A stretch of DNA of 64,000 bases from Streptomyces griseoruber (GTDB taxonomy: Bacteria; Actinomycetota; Actinomycetes; Streptomycetales; Streptomycetaceae), in assembly GCF_001514205.1 (NCBI RefSeq), contig NZ_KQ948780.1, forward strand, positions 115,779 to 179,778, written 5' to 3'. The notes under the pieces are model-generated. The model worked only from the letters and a program-made list of their open reading frames with translations, searched no databases and was not told where the DNA came from. Both the position numbers and the translations under genes were made by a program. The stretch's first letter is position 1, and the number at the start of each line of letters is the position of its first letter. Positions 1-7,747 of the stretch are shown here, piece by piece.

Positions 1-406
1 GGGTCTTGGTCCGGCTGTCCGCCTTCGCCTCCAGACCCACCAGGGAGATCACCTGCTCCGGGTCGCGCGGCCTCGGGTAGTAGCGCGCGAAATGCCGTAC
101 GGTCTCGCGGACCGTCAACTCGGCGGGCGCGGATTCGTCCTGCCAGACGATTCCGACACGTGAGCGCCACGCGCGCGTGCCCGTCGCCGGGTCCGCGCCC
201 AGCACCCTCACCTCGCCCCCGTCCCGGTCGCGGTGCCCCTGGAGGATCTCCACCGTGGTGCTCTTGCCGGCGCCGTTCGGTCCGAGCAGGCCGAAGACCT
301 CGCCCGCGCGGATCCCCAGGTCGATGCCGTCCACCGCGGTCACGTCCCCGTACCGCTTGCGCAGTCCCCGTACGTCCACCGCGAGGTCGTTCGCGTGTGC
401 TGTCAT
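1..406 (-). CDS. ABC transporter ATP-binding protein (partial, C-terminus beyond window)
   Basis: Nucleotide-binding subunit of an ABC exporter, most like the DrrA/ABC-2 class. The ATG start is at 404-406 and 135 codons are visible before the window edge cuts the gene. Walker A GPNGAGKST lies at residues 42-50 and the Q-loop Gln at about residue 89 (VWQDES). The signature motif, Walker B and H-loop lie outside the window. In this family the protein hydrolyses ATP to drive a separate membrane subunit that exports drugs or lipids. The partner permease would be expected further left and is not visible. The reading frame has no stop in the 406 bases present. The subfamily is inferred from the Walker A region alone. 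Confidence 0.88.
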   Translation of the reverse strand, partial: MTAHANDLAVDVRGLRKRYGDVTAVDGIDLGIRAGEVFGLLGPNGAGKSTTVEILQGHRDRDGGEVRVLGADPATGTRAWRSRVGIVWQDESAPAELTVRETVRHFARYYPRPRDPEQVISLVGLEAKADSRTKT

Positions 407-549
407 GCCGTCCAGACTCGGCCGGAACCGCTCGTTCTGGGACGACCGTGCGGGCTTCCTTATGTCCATCGAACGGTGGATACCCGGCCCGGTGCGGCAG
501 AATGGCCCCTGCCCGAAGATGGTCCAACTCTCAAACACGGATCGGCGTG

Positions 550-1209
550 ATGAGCAAGACGACAGTCAAAGACGTCTCCACGGAGTCCGAGCCCGAGCGT
601 GACACCACGGCCGCGGCCCGGACGGCGGGCGGCAGCCGTGCGTTCGCGATCCTGCTGCTGATCACCGGCGCGGCCGGTCTGCTCGCCGCGTGGGTCATCA
701 CGATCGACAAGTTCAAACTGCTCGAGGCCAAGGTCGCGGGCACGACCTTCACCCCCGGGTGCAGCCTGAACCCGGTGGTCTCCTGCGGCAGCGTGATGGA
801 GTCCAAGCAGGCCGCCGCCTTCGGCTTCCCCAACCCGATGCTCGGCCTGGTCTGCTACGGCATCGTCATCTGCGTCGGCATGAGCCTGCTGGCCGGCGCC
901 CGCTTCCCGCGCTGGTACTGGCTCACCTTCAACTTCGGCACGCTCTTCGGCGTCGCCTTCTGCACCTGGCTGCAGTTCCAGTCCCTGTACCGGATCAACG
1001 CCCTGTGCCTGTGGTGCTCGCTGGCCTGGGTCGCCACGATCACCATGTTCTGGTACGTGACCTCCTTCAACATCCGCAACGCCTTCCTGCCCGCCCCGCG
1101 CTGGCTGAAGGGCTTCTTCGGCGAGTTCACCTGGGTCGTGCCCGTGCTGCACATCGGCATCATCGGGATGCTGATCCTGACCCGCTGGTGGGAGTTCTGG
1201 ACCAGCTGA
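550..1209 (+). CDS. Vitamin K epoxide reductase (VKOR) family membrane protein
   Basis: A 219-residue inner-membrane protein of the bacterial VKOR family, which reoxidises a DsbA-like thioredoxin using quinone and so supports disulfide formation outside the cell. All four family cysteines are present: a loop pair at C71 and C79 (PGCSLNPVVSCGS) and the active-site CLWC at 153-156. After a hydrophilic N-terminus of about 30 residues there are four to five hydrophobic segments. I chose ATG 550; GTG 547 directly precedes it. The open frame extends further upstream, but that part is arginine/proline-rich read-through with no family resemblance. No thioredoxin partner gene is adjacent. It stands alone between a divergent ABC gene and rarA. 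Confidence 0.9.
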   Translation: MSKTTVKDVSTESEPERDTTAAARTAGGSRAFAILLLITGAAGLLAAWVITIDKFKLLEAKVAGTTFTPGCSLNPVVSCGSVMESKQAAAFGFPNPMLGLVCYGIVICVGMSLLAGARFPRWYWLTFNFGTLFGVAFCTWLQFQSLYRINALCLWCSLAWVATITMFWYVTSFNIRNAFLPAPRWLKGFFGEFTWVVPVLHIGIIGMLILTRWWEFWTS

Positions 1210-1252
1210 CGGTCCGGGCCACGTTGTCGGTGCGGTCCTTTAGGGTTTCAGC

Positions 1253-2608
1253 GTGGAGCCCGACCTGTTCACCGCCGCAGCAGAAGAACGCCAGGAGAAG
1301 GATCCCGCCGGGAGTCCCCTGGCGGTCCGGATGCGTCCGCGCACCCTCGACGAGGTCGTGGGCCAGCAGCACCTGCTGAAGCCGGGCTCCCCCCTGCGCC
1401 GCCTGGTCGGCGAGGGGGCCAAGGGCCCGGCCGGGCCCTCCTCGGTGATCCTCTGGGGCCCGCCCGGCACCGGCAAGACCACACTGGCGTACGTCGTGTC
1501 CAAGGCGACGAACAAGCGGTTCGTGGAGCTCTCCGCGATCACCGCGGGCGTCAAGGAGGTCCGCGCGGTCATCGACGGCGCCCGGCGCGCCACCGGGGGG
1601 TACGGCAAGGAGACCGTCCTCTTCCTCGACGAGATCCACCGCTTCAGCAAGGCCCAGCAGGACTCCCTCCTCCCGGCCGTCGAGAACCGCTGGGTGACCC
1701 TGATCGCGGCGACCACGGAGAACCCCTACTTCTCGGTGATCTCCCCGCTGCTGTCCCGCTCCCTGCTGCTGACCCTCGAACCCCTCACCGACGACGATCT
1801 GCGGGGGCTGCTGCGCAGGGCCCTGACCGACGAGCGCGGGCTCAGGGGCGCCGTCACCCTCCCCGACGACACCGAGGCCCACCTCCTGCGCATCGCCGGC
1901 GGCGACGCCCGCCGCGCCCTGACCGCCCTGGAGGCCGCCGCGGGCGCCGCCCTCGACCAGGACGAGAGCGAGATCAGCCTGGCGACCCTGGAGCAGACGG
2001 TCGACCGGGCGGCGGTGACGTACGACCGCGACGGCGACCAGCACTACGACGTCGCCAGCGCCCTCATCAAGTCGATCCGCGGCTCCGACGTCGACGCCGC
2101 CCTGCACTACCTCGCCCGCATGATCGAGGCCGGTGAGGACCCCCGCTTCATCGCCCGCCGGCTGATGATCTCCGCCAGCGAGGACATCGGCCTCGCCGAT
2201 CCGAACGCCCTGCCCACGGCCGTCGCCGCCGCCCAGGCCGTCGCCATGATCGGTTTCCCCGAGGCCGCCCTCATCCTCAGCCACGCCACCATCGCCCTCG
2301 CCCTCGCCCCCAAGTCCAACTCCGCGACCACCGCGATCGGCGCCGCCCTGGACGACGTACGCAAGGGACTGGCCGGATCCGTGCCGCCGCATCTGCGTGA
2401 CGGGCACTACAAGGGCGCCGCCAAGCTCGGCCACGCGCAGGGGTACGTGTATCCGCACGACCTGGCGGAGGGCATCGCCGCCCAGCAGTACGCACCGGAC
2501 GCGATCAAGGACCGGGAGTACTACACCCCCACCCGGCACGGCGCGGAGGCCCGGTACGCCGACGCCGTGGAGTGGACCAGGAAGCACCTCGGTCGCAAGC
2601 GGTCCTGA
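1253..2608 (+). CDS. rarA: Replication-associated recombination protein A (RarA/MgsA AAA+ ATPase)
   Basis: AAA+ clamp-loader-like ATPase of 451 residues that acts at stalled replication forks. Walker A GPPGTGKT lies at residues 69-76 and Walker B with DE at 126-127 (LFLDEIHRF). A Sensor 1 region follows (AATTENP), then the MgsA-type C-terminal domain (ASEDIGLADPNAL, later AKLGHAQGYVYPHD). The length is normal for the family. The start is GTG. It lies 43 bases after the VKOR gene and just upstream of the rpsD leader, as in other Streptomyces. Confidence 0.95.
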   Translation: MEPDLFTAAAEERQEKDPAGSPLAVRMRPRTLDEVVGQQHLLKPGSPLRRLVGEGAKGPAGPSSVILWGPPGTGKTTLAYVVSKATNKRFVELSAITAGVKEVRAVIDGARRATGGYGKETVLFLDEIHRFSKAQQDSLLPAVENRWVTLIAATTENPYFSVISPLLSRSLLLTLEPLTDDDLRGLLRRALTDERGLRGAVTLPDDTEAHLLRIAGGDARRALTALEAAAGAALDQDESEISLATLEQTVDRAAVTYDRDGDQHYDVASALIKSIRGSDVDAALHYLARMIEAGEDPRFIARRLMISASEDIGLADPNALPTAVAAAQAVAMIGFPEAALILSHATIALALAPKSNSATTAIGAALDDVRKGLAGSVPPHLRDGHYKGAAKLGHAQGYVYPHDLAEGIAAQQYAPDAIKDREYYTPTRHGAEARYADAVEWTRKHLGRKRS

Positions 2609-2910
2609 GCACCCTGTAAACTCGTTCGGAGTGCTGCGTCCCGCGCTGTCAGAACGGGACAGTCAGCCGGAGCCCGGTCCCCGGACCGGGTCCAGGAGCG
2701 TCGCGCACCGTCGATCGGTGTCGCGGGCAGCCCACCACCACCCGCCGTACGGCGGGAGAGGTCGGTGGGCCACTCGCGTGCTGCACGTATGTGCCCAGAC
2801 CAGGGGAGCGGCTGCCCGGCGGGGTCCCTCGCGGACCTCATGGGTTTCCCCGGCTGCGGATGCGACCTCCCTTAACTCTGACAAGCCGAAAACCAGGAAA
2901 TGAGAGACAA
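2609..2910 (+). promoter_or_regulatory. Long structured 5' leader of rpsD
   Basis: A 302-base gap without a convincing gene. A possible -10 (TAAACT) lies at 2617-2622, with no good -35. Two clear inverted repeats follow: CCCGGTCC/GGACCGGG at 2673-2690 and CCCGCCG/CGGCGGG at 2751-2766. The final part is AT-richer and ends in AGGAAATGAGAGACAA before the GTG of rpsD. Ribosomal protein S4 represses its own synthesis by binding its mRNA leader in several bacteria, so a leader this long and folded could play that role here. That function is inference; only the repeats and the length are directly seen. Confidence 0.45.
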
Positions 2911-3525
2911 GTGGCGAACCAGTCCCGCCCCAAGGTCAAGAAGTCGCGTGCCCTCGGTATCGCGCTGACCCCGAAGGCCGTCAAGTACTTCGAGGCCCGC
3001 CCCTACCCGCCGGGCGAGCACGGCCGCGGCCGCAAGCAGAACTCGGACTACAAGGTCCGTCTGCTGGAGAAGCAGCGTCTGCGCGCGCAGTACGACCTCT
3101 CCGAGCGCCAGCTGGTCCGCGCCTACGAGCGCGCCTCCAAGGTGCAGGGCAAGACCGGTGAGGCCCTGATCATCGAGCTCGAGCGCCGTCTCGACGCCCT
3201 GGTGCTGCGTTCGGGCATCGCCCGCACCATCTACCAGGCCCGTCAGATGGTCGTGCACGGCCACATCGAGGTCAACGGCCAGAAGACCGACAAGCCGTCG
3301 TTCCGCGTCCGTCCCGACGACGTCGTGATGGTCCGCGAGCGCAGCCGCGAGAAGACCCTCTTCTCCATCGCCCGTGAGGGTGGCTTCGCCCCCGACGGCG
3401 AGACCCCGCGCTACCTCCAGGTGAACCTCAAGGCCCTGGCGTTCCGCCTGGACCGTGAGCCGAACCGCAAGGAGATCCCGGTGATCTGCGACGAGCAGCT
3501 CGTCGTCGAGTACTACGCCCGCTGA
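2911..3525 (+). CDS. rpsD: 30S ribosomal protein S4
   Basis: Primary 16S rRNA-binding protein of the small subunit body, 204 residues, the normal Streptomyces length. The S4 RNA-binding domain is in the middle (about residues 94-155, with RLDALVLRSGIARTIYQARQ at its start). The protein has a single cysteine near the C-terminus, so it lacks the N-terminal zinc cluster: this is the C-minus form of S4. The GTG start at 2911 gives VANQSRPKVKKSRALG, the conserved N-terminus, although the frame is open further upstream. It is transcribed alone, with a long leader before it and a strong hairpin after it. Confidence 0.97.
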   Translation: MANQSRPKVKKSRALGIALTPKAVKYFEARPYPPGEHGRGRKQNSDYKVRLLEKQRLRAQYDLSERQLVRAYERASKVQGKTGEALIIELERRLDALVLRSGIARTIYQARQMVVHGHIEVNGQKTDKPSFRVRPDDVVMVRERSREKTLFSIAREGGFAPDGETPRYLQVNLKALAFRLDREPNRKEIPVICDEQLVVEYYAR

Positions 3526-3557
3526 TCCTTCGGCGGCCGTAGGACTTCTGCGCCCAG

Positions 3558-3588
3558 GCCCGTCGTCTCCCCGGAGGCGGCGGGCTTT
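3558..3588 (+). terminator. rpsD transcription terminator
   Basis: A 13-bp stem (3558-3570 with 3573-3585, two G-T pairs) with a very tight loop, followed by TTT. It begins 33 bases after the rpsD stop codon. Confidence 0.75.
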
Positions 3589-3683
3589 CGCGCGCCCGTA
3601 ATGCGGTACGGAGCCCCGCCCCCGGCGCGATAGGCTCAGAGCGCCTTATTGATTTTTCTCGAAGCGCGGGAAGCAGGTGCGCA

Positions 3684-4124
3684 GTGTCCGGTGGAGAGGT
3701 GGCCGGGATCCTGGTGGCCGTCTTCTGGGCGATCCTGGTCTCCTTCCTCGCCGTCGCGCTGGCGAGGCTGGCCCAGACGCTCAGGGCGACCACCAAACTG
3801 GTCGCGGACGTGACCGAACAGGCCGTCCCGCTGCTGGCCGACGCCTCCGCCGCGGTGCGCTCCGCGCAGACCCAGATCGACCGGGTCGACGCCATCGCCT
3901 CCGACGTCCAGGAGGTCACCTCGAACGCCTCCGCGCTCTCGACGACCGTCGCCTCCACCTTCGGCGGCCCCTTGGTCAAGGTCGCCGCCTTCGGCTACGG
4001 CGTGCGCCGGGCCCTCGGTGGCCGCCGGGAGGACATGCCCGCCCGTGAGCCCCGGCGTACCGTGATCGTGGGCCGCACGGTCTCCCGGCGGGAGAAGCGC
4101 AGCGCCCGTGGAAAGAGGGACTGA
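3684..4124 (+). CDS. DUF948 family membrane-anchored protein
   Basis: A 146-residue protein with one N-terminal membrane segment (about residues 5-27, VAGILVAVFWAILVSFLAVALA). A predicted helical, possibly coiled-coil stretch rich in Ala, Thr and Val follows (about 30-100), and then a basic tail (RRTVIVGRTVSRREKRSARG). This matches DUF948, a family without known function that is common in Gram-positive bacteria. The start is GTG 3684. It ends 9 bases before the next small gene and probably forms an operon with it and alaS. No enzyme motif is visible; a scaffold role at the membrane is only a guess. Confidence 0.8.
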   Translation: MSGGEVAGILVAVFWAILVSFLAVALARLAQTLRATTKLVADVTEQAVPLLADASAAVRSAQTQIDRVDAIASDVQEVTSNASALSTTVASTFGGPLVKVAAFGYGVRRALGGRREDMPAREPRRTVIVGRTVSRREKRSARGKRD

Positions 4125-4133
4125 GAGCCAGCC

Positions 4134-4478
4134 ATGTTCCGCCGTACGTTCTGGTTCACGACCGGTGTCGCCGCCGGTGTCTGGGCCACCACCAAGGTCA
4201 ACCGCAAGCTGAAGCAGCTCACCCCGGAGAGCCTCGCCGCGACGGCGGCCAACAAGGCCCTCGAGACGGGGGCGCGCCTGAAGGACCGCGCGGTGGGCTT
4301 CGCGCTCGACGTCCGCGACAACATGGCCCAGCGCGAGGCGGAGCTCCAGGACGCCCTCGGCATCGACGAGGACCCCGAACTCCCCTCGCCCCGGCGGTTC
4401 GCCGCCATCGAGAACAGCACCCACCCGAGGTACGTCCAGACCACGACGTACTCGTACGACCGGAATGAGGACCACTGA
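4134..4478 (+). CDS. DUF6167-type small protein
   Basis: A 114-residue protein with a short hydrophobic N-terminus (FRRTFWFTTGVAAGVWATTK) followed by an amphipathic, charged helical region and an acidic tail ending YDRNEDH. The gene is found upstream of alaS across Streptomyces. Its stop TGA (4476-4478) overlaps the alaS ATG by one base, so its translation is probably coupled to alaS. Its function is unknown. Its pairing with the DUF948 protein suggests that the two act together at the membrane (inference from gene order). Confidence 0.78.
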   Translation: MFRRTFWFTTGVAAGVWATTKVNRKLKQLTPESLAATAANKALETGARLKDRAVGFALDVRDNMAQREAELQDALGIDEDPELPSPRRFAAIENSTHPRYVQTTTYSYDRNEDH

Positions 4479-7150
4479 TGGAGTCGGCCGAGATTCGCCG
4501 CCGCTGGCTGAGCTTCTTCGAGGAGCGCGGGCACACCGTCGTCCCTTCGGCGTCGCTCATCGCGGACGACCCGACTCTGCTCCTCGTCCCCGCCGGCATG
4601 GTGCCCTTCAAGCCCTACTTCCTCGGTGAGGTCAAGCCGCCCTTCGCCCGCGCCACCAGCGTGCAGAAGTGCGTGCGCACCCCCGACATCGAAGAGGTCG
4701 GCAAGACCACCCGCCACGGCACGTTCTTCCAGATGTGCGGCAACTTCTCCTTCGGTGACTACTTCAAGGAAGGCGCCATCTCGTACGCCTGGGAGCTGCT
4801 CACCAGCGCCCAGGACAAGGGTGGTTACGGTCTGGAGCCGGAGAAGCTCTGGATCACCGTCTACCAGGACGACGACGAGGCCGAGCGCATCTGGCACGAG
4901 GTCGTCGGTGTGCCGAAGGAGCGCATCCAGCGCCTCGGCATGAAGGACAACTACTGGTCCATGGGCGTCCCCGGCCCCTGCGGCCCCTGCTCCGAGATCA
5001 ACTACGACCGCGGCCCCGAGTTCGGCGTCGAGGGCGGCCCCGCCGTCAACGACGAGCGGTACGTGGAGATCTGGAACCTCGTCTTCATGCAGTACGAGCG
5101 CGGCGAGGGCATCGGCAAGGACAACTTCGAGATCCTCGGCGAGCTGCCGAGCAAGAACATCGACACGGGCCTGGGCCTGGAGCGTCTCGCCATGATTCTG
5201 CAGGGCGTGCAGAACATGTACGAGATCGACACCTCCATGGCCGTCATCGCCAAGGCCACCGAACTGACCGGCGTGGCCTACGGCGACGCCCATGACTCGG
5301 ACGTCTCCCTGCGCGTGGTCACCGACCACATGCGCACCTCCGTGATGCTCATCGGCGACGGTGTCACCCCCGGCAACGAGGGCCGCGGCTACGTCCTGCG
5401 CCGCATCATGCGCCGCGCCATCCGCAACATGCGCCTCCTCGGCGCCACCGGCCCGGTCGTCAAGGAGCTCATCGACACCGTCATCGGCATGATGGGCCAG
5501 CAGTACCCGGAGCTGGTCACCGACCGCGAGCGCATCGAGAACGTCGCCCTCGCCGAGGAGGCCCGCTTCCTCAAGACCCTCAACGCCGGTACGAACGTGC
5601 TCGACGGCGCCGTCGGCGAGACCAAGGCCGCCGGCTCCACCGTGCTCTCCGGCGACAAGGCGTTCCTGCTCCACGACACCTGGGGCTTCCCGATCGACCT
5701 CACCCTGGAGATGGCCGCCGAGCAGGGGCTGTCCGTGGACGAGGACGGCTTCCGCCGCCTGATGAAGGAGCAGCGGGAGCGCGCCAAGGCCGACGCCCAG
5801 GCCAAGAAGACCGGCCACGCCGGTGCCGGCGCCTACCGGGAGATCGCCGACAAGGCCGGCGAGACCGAGTTCATCGGCTACGCCGACACCGAGGGCGAGT
5901 CCACCGTCGTCGGCATCCTCGTCGACGGTGTCTCCTCCCCGGCCGCCTCCGAGGGCGACGAGGTCGAGATCGTCCTGGACCGCACCCCGTTCTACGCCGA
6001 GGGCGGCGGCCAGATCGGCGACACCGGCCGGATCAAGGTGGCCTCCGGTGCCGTCGTGGAGATCCGCGACACCCAGAAGCCGGTCCCGGGCGTCTACGTC
6101 CACAAGGGCGTCGTCCAGGTCGGCGAGGTGACCGTCGGTGACCTGGTGCAGGCCACGATCGACTCCCGTCGGCGCAAGGCCATCGCCCGCGCCCACTCGG
6201 CCACCCACCTCACCCACCAGGCCCTGCGCGACGCGCTCGGCCCGACGGCCGCCCAGGCCGGTTCCGAGAACCAGCCCGGCCGTTTCCGCTTCGACTTCGG
6301 CTCCCCGTCCGCCGTTCCCACGGCCGTCATGACCGACGTCGAGCAGAAGATCAACGAGGTGCTCGCCCGCGATCTCGACGTGCGCGCCGACATCATGGGC
6401 ATCGACGAGGCCAAGAAGCAGGGCGCCATCGCCGAGTTCGGCGAGAAGTACGGCGAGCGGGTCCGCGTGGTGACCATCGGCGACTTCTCCAAGGAGCTGT
6501 GCGGCGGCACCCATGTGCACAACACCGCCCAGCTGGGCCTGGTGAAGCTGCTCGGCGAGTCGTCGATCGGCTCGGGGGTGCGCCGTATCGAGGCCCTCGT
6601 CGGCGTCGACGCCTACCACTTCCTCGCCCGTGAGCACACGGTCGTCGCCCAGCTCCAGGAGCTGGTCAAGGGCCGTCCGGAGGAGCTCCCGGAGAAGGTC
6701 TCCGCCATGCTCGGCAAGCTGAAGGACGCCGAGAAGGAGATCGAGAAGTTCCGCGCGGAGAAGGTCCTCCAGGCCGCCGCCGGTCTCGCCGAGTCCGCCA
6801 AGGACGTGCACGGCGTCGCCGTGGTCACCGGGCAGGTCCCGGACGGTACGACCCCGGACGACCTGCGCAGGCTGGTCCTCGACGTGCGCGGCCGCATCCA
6901 GGGCGGCCGGGCCGCCGTGGTCGCCCTGTTCACGGTCACCAACGGCAAGCCGCTCACGGTCATCGCCACCAACGAGGCCGCCCGCGAGCGCGGTCTGAAG
7001 GCCGGCGAGCTGGTCCGTACGGCCGCCAGGACCCTCGGTGGCGGCGGTGGCGGCAAGCCGGACGTCGCCCAGGGCGGCGGCCAGAACCCGGGCGCCGTCG
7101 GCGAGGCCGTCGACGCGGTCGAGCGGCTCGTGGCCGACACGGCCAAGTGA
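4478..7150 (+). CDS. alaS: Alanyl-tRNA synthetase
   Basis: Charges tRNA-Ala and edits mischarged Ser or Gly, 890 residues. The class II catalytic domain occupies about residues 1-410. The editing domain carries the zinc-site motifs HSATH (H573, H577) and CGGTH (C675, H679). A C-Ala domain with a DHHA1-type glycine-rich end follows (GGGGGGKPDVAQGGG). Length and domain order are complete. The ATG overlaps the stop of the preceding gene by one base and the stop overlaps the GTG of ruvX (GTGA), indicating one transcription unit with ruvX. Confidence 0.98.
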   Translation: MESAEIRRRWLSFFEERGHTVVPSASLIADDPTLLLVPAGMVPFKPYFLGEVKPPFARATSVQKCVRTPDIEEVGKTTRHGTFFQMCGNFSFGDYFKEGAISYAWELLTSAQDKGGYGLEPEKLWITVYQDDDEAERIWHEVVGVPKERIQRLGMKDNYWSMGVPGPCGPCSEINYDRGPEFGVEGGPAVNDERYVEIWNLVFMQYERGEGIGKDNFEILGELPSKNIDTGLGLERLAMILQGVQNMYEIDTSMAVIAKATELTGVAYGDAHDSDVSLRVVTDHMRTSVMLIGDGVTPGNEGRGYVLRRIMRRAIRNMRLLGATGPVVKELIDTVIGMMGQQYPELVTDRERIENVALAEEARFLKTLNAGTNVLDGAVGETKAAGSTVLSGDKAFLLHDTWGFPIDLTLEMAAEQGLSVDEDGFRRLMKEQRERAKADAQAKKTGHAGAGAYREIADKAGETEFIGYADTEGESTVVGILVDGVSSPAASEGDEVEIVLDRTPFYAEGGGQIGDTGRIKVASGAVVEIRDTQKPVPGVYVHKGVVQVGEVTVGDLVQATIDSRRRKAIARAHSATHLTHQALRDALGPTAAQAGSENQPGRFRFDFGSPSAVPTAVMTDVEQKINEVLARDLDVRADIMGIDEAKKQGAIAEFGEKYGERVRVVTIGDFSKELCGGTHVHNTAQLGLVKLLGESSIGSGVRRIEALVGVDAYHFLAREHTVVAQLQELVKGRPEELPEKVSAMLGKLKDAEKEIEKFRAEKVLQAAAGLAESAKDVHGVAVVTGQVPDGTTPDDLRRLVLDVRGRIQGGRAAVVALFTVTNGKPLTVIATNEAARERGLKAGELVRTAARTLGGGGGGKPDVAQGGGQNPGAVGEAVDAVERLVADTAK

Positions 7151-7623
7151 GCGGGACCGTGCGCAGGGGCCGTCGACTCGCGATCGATGTCGGGGACGCC
7201 CGGATCGGGGTCGCCTCGTGCGACCCCGACGGGATCCTCGCCACCCCGGTGGAGACGGTCCCCGGCCGGGACATCCCGGCGGCTCACCGACGGCTCGGGC
7301 AACTCGTCGAGGAGTACGAGCCGATCGAGGTCGTCGTCGGTCTTCCTCGCTCCCTCAAGGGGGGCGAGGGCCCGGCCGCGGTAAAGGTTCGCGGCTTCGC
7401 ACAGGAGCTCGCCCAGCGCATCGCGCCCGTGCCCGTACGCCTGGTGGACGAGCGGATGACGACCGTGACGGCCAGTCAGGGACTGCGCGCCTCCGGGGTG
7501 AAGGCGAAGAAGGGCCGGTCGGTGATCGACCAGGCAGCCGCTGTGATCATCCTTCAGCAGGCCCTGGAATCCGAACGGGTGTCAGGTAAAGCACCGGGCG
7601 AGGGCGTCGAAGTGGTCATCTGA
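7147..7623 (+). CDS. ruvX: Holliday junction resolvase-like protein RuvX/YqgF
   Basis: RNase H-fold nuclease of 158 residues. In other bacteria YqgF/RuvX is needed for 16S rRNA 5'-end processing or Holliday junction resolution. The fold's acidic motifs are present: AIDVGDARIGVA near the N-terminus, the middle strand EVVVGLPRSLKG, VDERMTTVTA, and a C-terminal IDQAAAVIILQ. The GTG start sits inside the alaS stop (GTGA). The gene is 124 bases upstream of mltG. Confidence 0.93.
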   Translation: MSGTVRRGRRLAIDVGDARIGVASCDPDGILATPVETVPGRDIPAAHRRLGQLVEEYEPIEVVVGLPRSLKGGEGPAAVKVRGFAQELAQRIAPVPVRLVDERMTTVTASQGLRASGVKAKKGRSVIDQAAAVIILQQALESERVSGKAPGEGVEVVI

Positions 7624-7747
7624 TCGCGATACGGTAACGTTCCGCGCGATGCGGTAGGTGTTCGAACAGCCGCCGCACAGAGAGAGGCGGAACGGTGACG
7701 GACCTGGGAAGGCCGCGTGATCGCCGCCTCGCGGCTCTAGGGGATCG

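Noticed and set aside
3995..6811. Very long open frame on the strand opposite alaS (about 938 codons), and similar ones opposite carB, pyrC and priA
   Set aside because: In high-GC genes the antisense frame is rarely interrupted. These have no family features, no ribosome binding sites, and alanine/glycine/arginine-rich composition typical of shadows.
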